Source: Pseudidiomarina planktonica (GTDB lineage: Bacteria > Pseudomonadota > Gammaproteobacteria > Enterobacterales > Alteromonadaceae). From it: DNA of 64,000 nt. Both the position numbers and the translations under genes were made by a program. Position 1 is the stretch's first letter; each line of letters starts with the position of its first letter. The notes below the pieces were generated by a model. It searched no databases. It was not told the DNA's origin and was given only the letters and a program-made list of their open reading frames with translations. The DNA is taken from positions 51,346 through 115,345 of the forward strand of contig NZ_FXWH01000004.1 of the NCBI RefSeq assembly GCF_900177775.1. The letters are read 5' to 3'. This document shows positions 53,387-61,737 of the stretch, in pieces.

Positions 53387-54238
53387 GTGAATAAAACAAA
53401 TATTGTCGACATAACGCCCGATAATTTTCAGCAAGTTATTATTGAAGGGTCACGCGAAAAGTTAATCGCCGTTTACTTCTGGGCTGCAGGCTATGAACCC
53501 TGCGAACAGCTAAACCCAGTGCTGGAAAAAATTGCCGCAGACTATCCTGAGCAATTAATACTGGCCAAAATTAACTGTGAACAACAACAGCAATTAGCCA
53601 TGCAATTTGGCGTGCAAAGTTTACCTACGGTAGCCTTGTTTAAAGACGGCCAGCCAGTTGACGGCTTTGCCGGGGTGGAAGCCGAATCACAAATCCGTAG
53701 TCGCTTTGAAGAACACCTGCCAAGTGCAACCGATGACTTGGTGAAACAAGTTGAGCAAGAACTACAGGCCGAAAATTACGAGCAAGCCTATACCCTGGCT
53801 AAGCAGGCTTACGATTTGAACCCGGATGACGCCCGCGTGCGTTTGATGCTGGCCGATGCCGCCACTAGTTTGGGGCGCATTGATCAAGGTAAGGAGCTAC
53901 TGAACACCATTAAACTGGTTGATCAGGACGGTTATTACCAACATGTGGTAGCCAAGCTCGAACTTGCCGAGCAGGCAGCCGACTCACCAGAACTGCGGGC
54001 ACTTGCCGACCGTCTGGAAGCGGCCGAACAGGACCACCAGTTACGGTTACAGTACGCATTGGCTCTGCAGCAAGCGCATCGTAGTGAGGAAGCACTGGAG
54101 CATACCTTCATTGTATTGAAGCAGGATTTAAACTTTGACGGTGCCCGCAAGCAGGCGCTGGATATGTTGAATGCACTCCCGGCAGGTGATCCGCTGGCGG
54201 CACGTTATCGTAGAGTTTTGTACAGTATGCTTTATTAA
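53387..54238 (+). CDS. cnoX: CnoX/YbbN thioredoxin-TPR chaperone-like protein
   Basis: A 283-residue protein (E. coli 284) with an N-terminal thioredoxin fold and C-terminal TPR repeats. E. coli CnoX is a holdase that hands substrates to GroEL and DnaK and protects them under oxidative chlorine stress. The active site is YEPC (residues 36-39): the first cysteine of the thioredoxin CXXC is lost, as in E. coli (SXXC), but here it is a tyrosine. Conserved pieces are FGVQSLPTVALFKDGQPVDGF and the C-terminal GDPLAARYRRVLYSMLY, which closely matches E. coli. TPR-like segments run from about 115. The start is GTG at 53387. Confidence 0.93.
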   Translation: MNKTNIVDITPDNFQQVIIEGSREKLIAVYFWAAGYEPCEQLNPVLEKIAADYPEQLILAKINCEQQQQLAMQFGVQSLPTVALFKDGQPVDGFAGVEAESQIRSRFEEHLPSATDDLVKQVEQELQAENYEQAYTLAKQAYDLNPDDARVRLMLADAATSLGRIDQGKELLNTIKLVDQDGYYQHVVAKLELAEQAADSPELRALADRLEAAEQDHQLRLQYALALQQAHRSEEALEHTFIVLKQDLNFDGARKQALDMLNALPAGDPLAARYRRVLYSMLY

Positions 54239-54262
54239 GCTGCTGTAACTAGTAATGACTTT

Positions 54263-54292
54263 GGCCGGTTCCCTCAGACCGGCCTTTTTTTT
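54263..54292 (+). terminator. Rho-independent terminator after cnoX
   Basis: GGCCGGT (54263-54269) / ACCGGCC (54278-54284), an 8-nt loop and eight T. It lies 24 bp beyond the stop codon. Confidence 0.88.
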
Positions 54293-54381
54293 GCCTGCGG
54301 TTAGGGTCGTGGGCGCAAAAGCGATGAATTTCCTTAATCCTACGATAGTTAACCCCTCAGAATCGCGCTGGTCAGCTTGCT

Positions 54382-54409
54382 GCCAATCGCGGCTTGCGCT
54401 ACGATTGGC
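54382..54409. repeat. 8-bp inverted repeat upstream of the NSS transporter
   Basis: GCCAATCG (54382-54389) and CGATTGGC (54402-54409) flank a 12-nt spacer, about 80 bp before the transporter start. No T-run follows, so an operator or RNA hairpin is more likely than a terminator. Function unproven. Confidence 0.4.
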
Positions 54410-54487
54410 CAACTTTGCGCCATGCGTTATGCAGCCAACGCAATTCATATAAAACCACGATAATAATTAAAACAGGCTAGGGAATTT

Positions 54488-55906
54488 ATGAGCACACAAC
54501 GTGAGCAGTTCAGCTCAAAGCTCGGATTTATATTAGCAGCCGCGGGTTCAGCCGTTGGCATAGGTAATTTAGTAGGTTTTCCAGTTGCTGCTACCAAAAA
54601 TGGTGGTGGTGCGTTCTTACTTATTTACGCCGCGTTCGTACTTTTCATTTGCCTGCCCGTGATGCTGGCAGAAATGGGCCTGGGCCGACGCGCCCAGCGC
54701 AGCCCGTACGGCTCCTATGATGCTCTGGGTGGCGGCACCAAACGTTGGAAAATCGCAGGCTTCCTGGCTACTTTAACGCCGTTCATGATTGCCATTTTTT
54801 ACATGGTGATTACGGTATGGATATTCGGCTATCTGTTCCAGTCAGTTTCCGGAAATCTGAGCGCTATTGCTGCTGACGACTACTTCGGTAAGTTCGTTAA
54901 TAATTACAGTTTCGTATTTTATCTGGCTGCCGTTACCGTCATTGTAAACCTGATATTGGTTGGCGGTGTGCGCTCTGGCATTGAACGCGCTTCGAAAATA
55001 CTCATGCCTGCGCTGTTTATTATGCTCATTATGTTAGTGATTTTCGTACTAACGCTGGATAACGCGAGCACTGGTGTTCAGTTCTATTTAGTGCCGGATT
55101 TCACGCAAATAGACAGCACCGTCGTTAATGGTGCGCTCTCTCAAGCATTTTTCTCACTGTCGCTAGGTATGGGTATTTTAATTACCTACGGCTCCTATTT
55201 CCGCCGTAGTGACGACATCGTGACCTCAGGTAAATTGGTTGCTTTAACCGATACAGCCGTTGCTTTTACTGCAGGCTTAATGACCTTACCGGCCATTTTC
55301 GCTATCTATCCAGATACTAACCCGGAAACTCTTAGCGACTCATCGGTAAGCATGATTTTCTCGTTCTTCCCGAAAATCTTCTTAGCCTTGCAGGCCTCGG
55401 TTGGTTATATCGGAGCTAGTATTGCTGCCAGCATTTTCTTCTTATTAATGTTCGTAGCAGCAATAACTTCGCTGGTATCTATTATTGAAGTACCTACCGC
55501 TGCCATTATTGAAAAGCGCAATATCAGCCGCAAACGCGCGTTGTTCTTCATGGGTATCGTAGTCACCATCCTGACTATTGTTGCGGCAACGTCATTCGGA
55601 CTTATTCCGTTATTCTCTAAGTTTGTAGTTTATGCGGGAATGGATAAATCTGTTTTTGATGTTATTTATGACGTGTTCTACGACACTATTTTGCCATTGA
55701 ACGGTTTGCTGATCTGTTTGTTTGTGCGGGCTCGCTGGAAACGCGACAAACTTACTGCTGAACTAAGCGAAGGTAATCCGAATTACGCAACATCGTTCCT
55801 TGAAAAGTACGTCAGCTTTGCCATAGGTACCTTTATCCCATTGATTCTGGCATTGGTATTTATTAATACCGTACTCAATAAGTTCTTTGCGATATCGCTT
55901 ATCTGA
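54488..55906 (+). CDS. Sodium-dependent transporter, NSS (SNF) family
   Basis: A 472-residue sodium symporter of the LeuT fold, with about 11-12 membrane segments. The TM1 signature is present: FILAAAGSAVGIGNLVGFPV then NGGGAF. The extracellular-gate arginine of LeuT (Arg30, in LRFP) is glycine here (Gly30, in VGFP). SLSLGMGILITYGSYFRR matches TM6 with the unwound SXGXG stretch. The substrate is probably an amino acid or a related small molecule but cannot be named. Its stop is one base from the tmcA start, so the two are likely on one transcript. Confidence 0.88.
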   Translation: MSTQREQFSSKLGFILAAAGSAVGIGNLVGFPVAATKNGGGAFLLIYAAFVLFICLPVMLAEMGLGRRAQRSPYGSYDALGGGTKRWKIAGFLATLTPFMIAIFYMVITVWIFGYLFQSVSGNLSAIAADDYFGKFVNNYSFVFYLAAVTVIVNLILVGGVRSGIERASKILMPALFIMLIMLVIFVLTLDNASTGVQFYLVPDFTQIDSTVVNGALSQAFFSLSLGMGILITYGSYFRRSDDIVTSGKLVALTDTAVAFTAGLMTLPAIFAIYPDTNPETLSDSSVSMIFSFFPKIFLALQASVGYIGASIAASIFFLLMFVAAITSLVSIIEVPTAAIIEKRNISRKRALFFMGIVVTILTIVAATSFGLIPLFSKFVVYAGMDKSVFDVIYDVFYDTILPLNGLLICLFVRARWKRDKLTAELSEGNPNYATSFLEKYVSFAIGTFIPLILALVFINTVLNKFFAISLI

Positions 55907-55907
55907 T

Positions 55908-57842
55908 ATGGCTAACGAAGTGTTTCTACAGCTGATTGAGAAACTAAAGACGGCGCACTTACGCGCCGTTTTTTTATGGGACGGCCCGCCGCAATGGTGG
56001 CAAACCGCCCTTGCCGATTTTAGCGGTAACCTTTCGCCCTGCTTACGCTTAGGCGGTGCTGATAGTGCTGATAGTGCTGAGGTAACCAGATATCGGGATT
56101 ACCTGGGCGAGAGCTATCAGGAAGTGATTCTGGACCTTTCCGCCGGATTGAATTACGACGCCCTGGCCGCTTTGCATGGCACAGTTACCGGTGGCGGTTG
56201 CCTGCATGTAATACTGCCTGCTGCAAGCCCCAGCTCGCAACGTTTAACCGGCTGGGTGGAAAAATTCGCCACAGTACAGCACTTAACTCCAACTGATAAT
56301 ATCCATCGCCAGTTGGAAACTATGCTGGCCGCCGTAGCCCAATACCCGGCTCGCCGGCACCCGGATAAACCAAGCGAACAGCAAAGCACCGTTATAGATG
56401 CCTTAATCAAAAATATCGAATCACCGAATCTACTGATTGCCGATCGCGGACGCGGAAAAAGTACCGCCGCAGGTTTGGCTATTCGCAAATTACTGCAACA
56501 GAATACCGGGGTAAGTACTGACCTAAAAGTAGTGGTAACTGCGCCCCGTCGTCGTGCTGCGGCAACTTTGCTTGAGCACGCCGGCACCCAGTCAAACCAA
56601 CTGACATTTGTGGCCTGGGATCGGTTGCTAAGAGACAACCTGAATCATGCCAATGAATTACTCGTTATTGATGAAGCCGGCGCAATACCGCAGCATATTC
56701 TCAAACAATTACTGGCTAAGTTTAACGTTTGGATAATGACCACCACGGTGGATGGGTACGAGGGCAGCGGCCGTGGTTTCGCGATTCGCTTGCAGCGGGA
56801 AGTTACTCAAACCATGGCTGGTAAGAGTCTTAGCTTAACCGAACCCATGCGCTGGGCACCCGGAGATCCAGCAGAACAATGGCTGGCTAATGCCTTGCTT
56901 ATGAACTCGCAACCGCCAGCTAAACCATCAGTAACCACAGAGAATTTAAGCCTGCAGCACTGCCATGCCAGCGAGCTTGACGAGCAACAACTAACCGACT
57001 GCTTTGCGTTGTTAATGGAAGCCCATTATCAAAGTAGCCCTAATGATTTGCGTTTATTGCTGGATGATACTGACCAACAGCTGCTGCTGGCAGTGCATGA
57101 GCAGAAGTGTGTTGGGGTAGTCTGGTTGGCAACTGAGGGGCCTTTGCCCGCGGAACTGCATCAACCTATTGTTAGCGGGCAACGTCGCCCCCCCGGGAAC
57201 TTATTACCGCAAACCCTGGCTTACCATTTCCAACTCGCAGAAGTGTTAGCGCACAAATGGCTCCGGGTGGTACGCATAGTTGTGCCAGAGCACATACGCC
57301 AGCGTGGTATTGCCACAAGCTTGCTAAACGAATGCGAACGGATTGCTGAACAAGCCGGTTGTTTAGCACTTGGTACCTCGTTCGGCGGCACCACAGGGCT
57401 GCTGGAATTCTGGCAGAAAGCCGGTTATCAACTGGTACGACAATCGCAGAAGCTAAATATGGCCAGTGGTTATGCAGCAGTTACCATGCTTAAACCAGTA
57501 CAACCTTTTGCTGGCGAACTTACCCTGTTAAACACCGCAGCGGAACTGGCCCAAGCCGAACGCCAGTGGCGTCACCAGGGTGCACTGACAGCAACCATCA
57601 GCACTGATCTGTTACTGTTGCTTGAACGTCAGCTTGCCGCATTTATAGACGGCTCAGTGACTTTGCCCGACATCCAGTTTTCGATAATTTTATGGGCGCA
57701 GGTAACCGGCCGACTACCATTACCTTTGCAGCAGTCATTGCAACAGCCTATAGCACTGGCTGAGGTTGCCAAACAAGCAGGCTTGCGCAGCCAGGCCGAA
57801 CTTTCTGAAACGCTGCGCGGGCTCTTACAAAAGCAACTCTAA
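55908..57842 (+). CDS. tmcA: tRNA(Met) cytidine acetyltransferase TmcA
   Basis: Forms N4-acetylcytidine at the wobble position of elongator tRNA-Met using acetyl-CoA and ATP. The ATG at 55908 gives 644 residues (E. coli 671). Domain order: N-terminal DUF1726-like region, helicase-like ATPase with Walker A IADRGRGKSTAAGLAI near 167-182 and Walker B ELLVIDEAGAIPQHIL near 250, a GNAT domain with RIVVPEHIRQRGIATSLLNECERIA near 460 and LGTSFGGTTGLLEFWQKAGY, then a tRNA-binding tail. A 9-bp tandem repeat at 56061-56078 encodes ADSADS in the N-terminal region. It lies directly after the transporter stop. Confidence 0.95.
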   Translation: MANEVFLQLIEKLKTAHLRAVFLWDGPPQWWQTALADFSGNLSPCLRLGGADSADSAEVTRYRDYLGESYQEVILDLSAGLNYDALAALHGTVTGGGCLHVILPAASPSSQRLTGWVEKFATVQHLTPTDNIHRQLETMLAAVAQYPARRHPDKPSEQQSTVIDALIKNIESPNLLIADRGRGKSTAAGLAIRKLLQQNTGVSTDLKVVVTAPRRRAAATLLEHAGTQSNQLTFVAWDRLLRDNLNHANELLVIDEAGAIPQHILKQLLAKFNVWIMTTTVDGYEGSGRGFAIRLQREVTQTMAGKSLSLTEPMRWAPGDPAEQWLANALLMNSQPPAKPSVTTENLSLQHCHASELDEQQLTDCFALLMEAHYQSSPNDLRLLLDDTDQQLLLAVHEQKCVGVVWLATEGPLPAELHQPIVSGQRRPPGNLLPQTLAYHFQLAEVLAHKWLRVVRIVVPEHIRQRGIATSLLNECERIAEQAGCLALGTSFGGTTGLLEFWQKAGYQLVRQSQKLNMASGYAAVTMLKPVQPFAGELTLLNTAAELAQAERQWRHQGALTATISTDLLLLLERQLAAFIDGSVTLPDIQFSIILWAQVTGRLPLPLQQSLQQPIALAEVAKQAGLRSQAELSETLRGLLQKQL

Positions 57843-57936
57843 ACCACACTTGTACATGCGAAAACTTGCAAACTGTGCTATCGTTTTTGCTTCACAATTT
57901 CTTCAGAATAGCTGATAACGAAAGGGTTCATCATTC

Positions 57937-59136
57937 ATGTCTCGAGTACTAATAATTGGTGCCGGCGGTGTTGCCGGAGTTGTTGTAAAAAAATGCGCGA
58001 TGTTGCCAGAATATTTCTCTGAAATTCACCTGGCCAGTCGTACCGTTTCTAAGTGCGAGAAGCTTCAACAAGAAGCAGGCAAAGACCGCGTTGTTGGCGT
58101 TTACAAAGTTGATGCTGATAATGCTGATGAAGTAGCCAAGCTGATCCGCGAAGTGAAACCAGCATTGGTTATCAATGTGGCACTGCCATATCAGGACTTG
58201 CCAATTATGGACGCCTGTTTAGAAACCAACGTGCATTATTTGGACACTGCCAACTACGAGCCAAAAGATGAAGCTAAGTTCGAGTACTCCTGGCAATGGG
58301 CGTATCAGGACAAGTTTAAAGAGAAAGGCTTAATGGCGCTGTTGGGCGCAGGCTTCGATCCGGGCGTAACCAACGTGTTCACTGCCTACGCAGCCAAGCA
58401 TTATTTTGATGAAATTCACTATTTGGATATTGTTGATTGTAACGGTGGCGATCATGGTCAGGCGTTTGCAACTAACTTCAATCCTGAAATCAATATTCGC
58501 GAAATTACTCAACGCGGTAAGTATTGGGAAAACGGCCAGTGGATTGAAACCGATCCTATCAGTGTACGCGAAGACTTAGACTATCCGAACGTAGGCGTAC
58601 GCCCGTCATACCTGCTGTTCCATGAAGAGCTTGAATCTTTGGTTAAGCACTTCCCGACACTGAAGCGTGCGCGTTTCTGGATGACCTTTGGCGACCAGTA
58701 CCTGACGCATTTGCGCGTACTTGAAAACGTGGGCATGACGTCAATTCAGCCAATTGAGTTTAACGGCCAGAAAATTGTGCCACTGGAATTCTTGAAAGCC
58801 GTATTGCCAGCGCCGGAATCATTAGCTGAAGGCTATACCGGCATGACTTGTATTGGTACCTATGTTACCGGTATTAAAGATGGCCAAGAGAAAACTATCT
58901 TTATCTACAACAACTGCGATCATGCGGTGTGTAACGATGAAGTTGGTGCTCAGGCTGTTTCCTATACTACCGGTGTACCAGCCATGATTGCTGCGTCTAT
59001 GATGCTGCAAAATCACTGGATGAAGCCAGGCGTATGGAACATGGAACAGTTTGACCCGGACGAGTTCATGGAGCGCCTGAATAAATACGGTCTGCCATGG
59101 CAGGTAGTTGAATGCGAATCGCCGTTTAAGCGTTAA
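57937..59136 (+). CDS. Carboxynorspermidine / carboxyspermidine dehydrogenase
   Basis: A saccharopine-dehydrogenase-family enzyme of 399 residues that condenses aspartate semialdehyde with a diamine (diaminopropane or putrescine) and reduces it with NADPH. The N-terminal Rossmann motif is VLIIGAGGVAGVVVKKCAM. Other blocks are NVALPYQDLPIMDACLETNVHYLDTANYEP, ALLGAGFDPGVTNVFTAYA and CNGGDHGQAFATNFNPEINIREIT, the last typical of the CANSDH branch rather than lysine-forming enzymes. The stop overlaps nspC as TAATG, and this pairing confirms the assignment. Confidence 0.94.
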   Translation: MSRVLIIGAGGVAGVVVKKCAMLPEYFSEIHLASRTVSKCEKLQQEAGKDRVVGVYKVDADNADEVAKLIREVKPALVINVALPYQDLPIMDACLETNVHYLDTANYEPKDEAKFEYSWQWAYQDKFKEKGLMALLGAGFDPGVTNVFTAYAAKHYFDEIHYLDIVDCNGGDHGQAFATNFNPEINIREITQRGKYWENGQWIETDPISVREDLDYPNVGVRPSYLLFHEELESLVKHFPTLKRARFWMTFGDQYLTHLRVLENVGMTSIQPIEFNGQKIVPLEFLKAVLPAPESLAEGYTGMTCIGTYVTGIKDGQEKTIFIYNNCDHAVCNDEVGAQAVSYTTGVPAMIAASMMLQNHWMKPGVWNMEQFDPDEFMERLNKYGLPWQVVECESPFKR

Positions 59137-60278
59137 TGCCAATGAGCAACCCTTACCTAAATTCGACCATTCCTTCGCCTTGTTACTTATGTGACGAGGC
59201 GTTATTGAAACGCAATCTTGAGCTGATGCAGCACGTTCAGCAGCAAAGTGGTGCGCAAATTATTCTGGCGTTAAAAGGCTTCTCCATGTGGAGTACTTTT
59301 CCGCTGATACGTCAGTATCTGGTGGGTTGTACAGCCAGCTCAGTGTGGGAAGCACGCCTTGCTGCTGAGGAGTTTGGTCGCGAAGTGCATGCCTATGCAC
59401 CAGGTTATAAGTCTCACGAAATTGATACGCTATTACCCTTAGTGAATCATATTTCGTTTAACAGCCTGAACCAGTGGCATACCTACCGTGACAAAACCCT
59501 TGCTGCCGGCGTATCGCCGGGCTTGCGGATTAATCCTGAGCATCAGGAAGCGGAAACTGAACTCTACGATCCTAGTGCCCCAGGTTCACGCCTTGGTGTA
59601 CGAGTTAGTGAGCTCTCTGCAGAAGCGCTTGAGGGCATTGAAGGCTTGCACGTACATAACCTGTGCGAATGTGATTCTTATGCCTTAGAACGCACCTTAG
59701 AGGCTGTTGAAGCTAAGTTCGGTGACTACCTGCATAACATGAAGTGGTTAAACTTAGGTGGCGGACATTTGATGACCCGTGCCGGATACGATGTTGATCA
59801 CTTAATTGGGTTACTAAAACGTCTGCAGGAAACTTACAAGTTGCAGGTGATTTTGGAACCCGGTTCAGCAGTTGCGTGGCAAACCGGCCCATTAATAGCC
59901 GAAGTTGTGGATATTGTTGAAAACGAAGGGCAAATCGCGATTCTGGATATTTCTGCCACCGCGCACATGCCCGATGTTCTGGAAATGCCATACCGCCCGA
60001 TGATTACTGATGCCCGCGAACCTGGAGTGCTTGCGCATACCTATAAGTTAGGTGGGAATTCGTGTCTGGCAGGCGATGTGATTGGTTTGTACAGTTTTGC
60101 CGAGCCGCTAAAGCCCGGTAGCCGCATTATTTTCGAAGATATGATGCATTATACGATGGTTAAAACCAGCTTCTTTAACGGTGTTGAACATCCGTCAATT
60201 GGCATTCTTCGTGAAAGCGGCGACTTTGATTTGATTCGTAAGTTTGAGTATCAGGACTTCCGCGACCGGTTATCCTGA
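59136..60278 (+). CDS. nspC: Carboxynorspermidine decarboxylase
   Basis: A PLP-dependent decarboxylase (alanine-racemase fold, type III) that turns carboxynorspermidine or carboxyspermidine into norspermidine or spermidine. 380 residues, as in Vibrio NspC. The PLP lysine lies in ILALKGFSMWSTF near residue 43. The glycine-rich phosphate loop WLNLGGGHLMTRAGYD is near 205, LEPGSAVAWQTG near 240, and the dimer cysteine block GNSCLAGDVIGLYSF near 310. It is co-translated with the dehydrogenase. Norspermidine in Vibrio controls biofilm formation; which product is made here is unknown. Confidence 0.96.
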   Translation: MPMSNPYLNSTIPSPCYLCDEALLKRNLELMQHVQQQSGAQIILALKGFSMWSTFPLIRQYLVGCTASSVWEARLAAEEFGREVHAYAPGYKSHEIDTLLPLVNHISFNSLNQWHTYRDKTLAAGVSPGLRINPEHQEAETELYDPSAPGSRLGVRVSELSAEALEGIEGLHVHNLCECDSYALERTLEAVEAKFGDYLHNMKWLNLGGGHLMTRAGYDVDHLIGLLKRLQETYKLQVILEPGSAVAWQTGPLIAEVVDIVENEGQIAILDISATAHMPDVLEMPYRPMITDAREPGVLAHTYKLGGNSCLAGDVIGLYSFAEPLKPGSRIIFEDMMHYTMVKTSFFNGVEHPSIGILRESGDFDLIRKFEYQDFRDRLS

Positions 60279-60299
60279 GTCTCTCATTAGCGGGGTCTA

Positions 60300-60932
60300 T
60301 TAGCCGAGAGGGCGTCTGGCTCTCTCGACTACTCGCGCCGGCATTAGTTCTGCCATAGCTGACAATCTAGTGCGAATCGCCTGATAGTTAGCACTATCGG
60401 CCGTCACTGCCTGATAAAGCCACTGATAAGCTTTTTCCAGATCGTAAGGACTGCCCTCTCCTGCAATTAAAATATCTGCTAATCGCAATTGTGCTGGCAA
60501 ATTACCTAACGAGCTGGCTTCGCGAAGATACAATATGGCCCGTTCAACATCCTTTTGCACCAACACGCCTTCATGATAATAGCGACCTAACTGCTCAAGC
60601 GCCTCAGGTAATCCCTGCTCAGCAGCTATCTCCATATAACGTACGCCAAGCTCTTCATTGCGCTCGTAACACACGTTCCACGCCAACATATCACCGTACA
60701 AAAACTGATAGGTTGGTCGTTTTTCAATTTCGGCCTGAGCTTTTATATCTTGTACTAGCTGGCACCGGTCAACTGCACTCACTCTATTCAAATGCGTATT
60801 TTCGCGGAACATTGCAATAAGATCCGCATCGGTATAAAGCTGCACCGCCTCTAAATCCTGAGCATAAGAAACGCTCGGCTGTAGTACCGCCAATGCCAGT
60901 AATATAGCGCTAAAGGAAATTCCTCTGCTCAT
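60300..60932 (-). CDS. motX: Sodium-type flagellar motor protein MotX
   Basis: A T-ring component of the sodium-driven polar flagellar motor, needed with MotY to dock PomAB stators. The ATG at 60932 has GAGGAG upstream and gives 210 residues (Vibrio MotX 211); a frame opening at 60974 is longer but lacks support. A signal peptide covers about 1-23 (SVSYAQD). Mature blocks match Vibrio MotX: VDRCQLVQDI, YQFLYGDMLAWNVC, GLPEALEQLGRYYHEG and GSPYDLEKAYQWLYQAVTAD, which are Sel1-like repeats. It stands apart from other flagellar genes, as is usual for motX. Confidence 0.92.
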   Translation of the reverse strand: MSRGISFSAILLALAVLQPSVSYAQDLEAVQLYTDADLIAMFRENTHLNRVSAVDRCQLVQDIKAQAEIEKRPTYQFLYGDMLAWNVCYERNEELGVRYMEIAAEQGLPEALEQLGRYYHEGVLVQKDVERAILYLREASSLGNLPAQLRLADILIAGEGSPYDLEKAYQWLYQAVTADSANYQAIRTRLSAMAELMPARVVERARRPLG

Positions 60933-61004
60933 GCCTAACTCCTCAACTTCTACCAATAATTTATATATCGGCAACTCGTCGAAAGTCTTAACTACAAAGC
61001 TGGC

Positions 61005-61736
61005 TTAACCCGGGTCTCTTGCATAGTAGGACAAACCTTGCAGTACCAGTTCCGGACGCTCTTCCCCGCGACGCTTAATATCTGCAGGCAATAACGGGTA
61101 AGATCCACCGGTTAATAACAGTCGATAATCGGACCAATCTAACTCGGTTTCGGTAACACTCAAGGCTTGCTTGATGATGCCCACAAAAGCGTTTACACAA
61201 CCGTCCTGTAATCCTTCCGGCGTACTTGATCCCAGATGGTTGGCGCGGCCGTAGGCTGTGTCCTTCACAAACACACGGCGCGAACGCGAGGTAATAGCCG
61301 TTACCATGAGTTCGACACCCGGAATAATCCAGCCACCTAAGTGGGTACCATCAGCCGCTAACCAGTCCACTGTAATGGCTGTACCGGCATCAATAATCAC
61401 GGTGTTTTTAGGCTGCTCCATATGCGCGGCAATAAGTCCCAACCAACGGTCTACGCCCAGGGTATTATGCTCTGCGTATGCGTTGGTTACCCCAAAGGCG
61501 TCGGCTTCAGTAGCTACCACTGTCACCTTTATCTGATGTGACTCAAAGTAGTCTATCAACGCTGAGCTTTTGTCATCATCACCAACACTACTTAGCCAGG
61601 CGTGCTCAATATCCGCCCCCGGCTGCCAGCTCGTTAATTCTTCAAAGGACCCAGTAAACACGGGTTCAAGGCGACCTTCATTGTCCAGGTTCGCAATTTT
61701 AATACGGGTATTGCCAGCATCTATAAGTAACTTCAT
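61005..61736 (-). CDS. coaX: Type III pantothenate kinase
   Basis: The first step of coenzyme A synthesis, ATP-dependent phosphorylation of pantothenate. 243 residues of the ASKHA fold. Motifs are MKLLIDAGNTRIKIA (phosphate 1 loop), NTLGVDRWLGLIAAH near 95-108, VIIDAGTAITVDWL near 118-131 with the catalytic aspartate, GGWIIPGVELM and LLLTGGSYPLL near 215. It is a single-domain stand-alone CoaX. It follows birA by one base and occupies the place where E. coli has the unrelated coaA (murB-birA-coaA). Confidence 0.94.
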   Translation of the reverse strand: MKLLIDAGNTRIKIANLDNEGRLEPVFTGSFEELTSWQPGADIEHAWLSSVGDDDKSSALIDYFESHQIKVTVVATEADAFGVTNAYAEHNTLGVDRWLGLIAAHMEQPKNTVIIDAGTAITVDWLAADGTHLGGWIIPGVELMVTAITSRSRRVFVKDTAYGRANHLGSSTPEGLQDGCVNAFVGIIKQALSVTETELDWSDYRLLLTGGSYPLLPADIKRRGEERPELVLQGLSYYARDPG

Positions 61737-61737
61737 C

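Noticed and set aside
54382..54409. Inverted repeat as a terminator for cnoX
   Set aside because: A proper terminator with eight T already lies at 54263-54292, and this repeat lacks a T-run.
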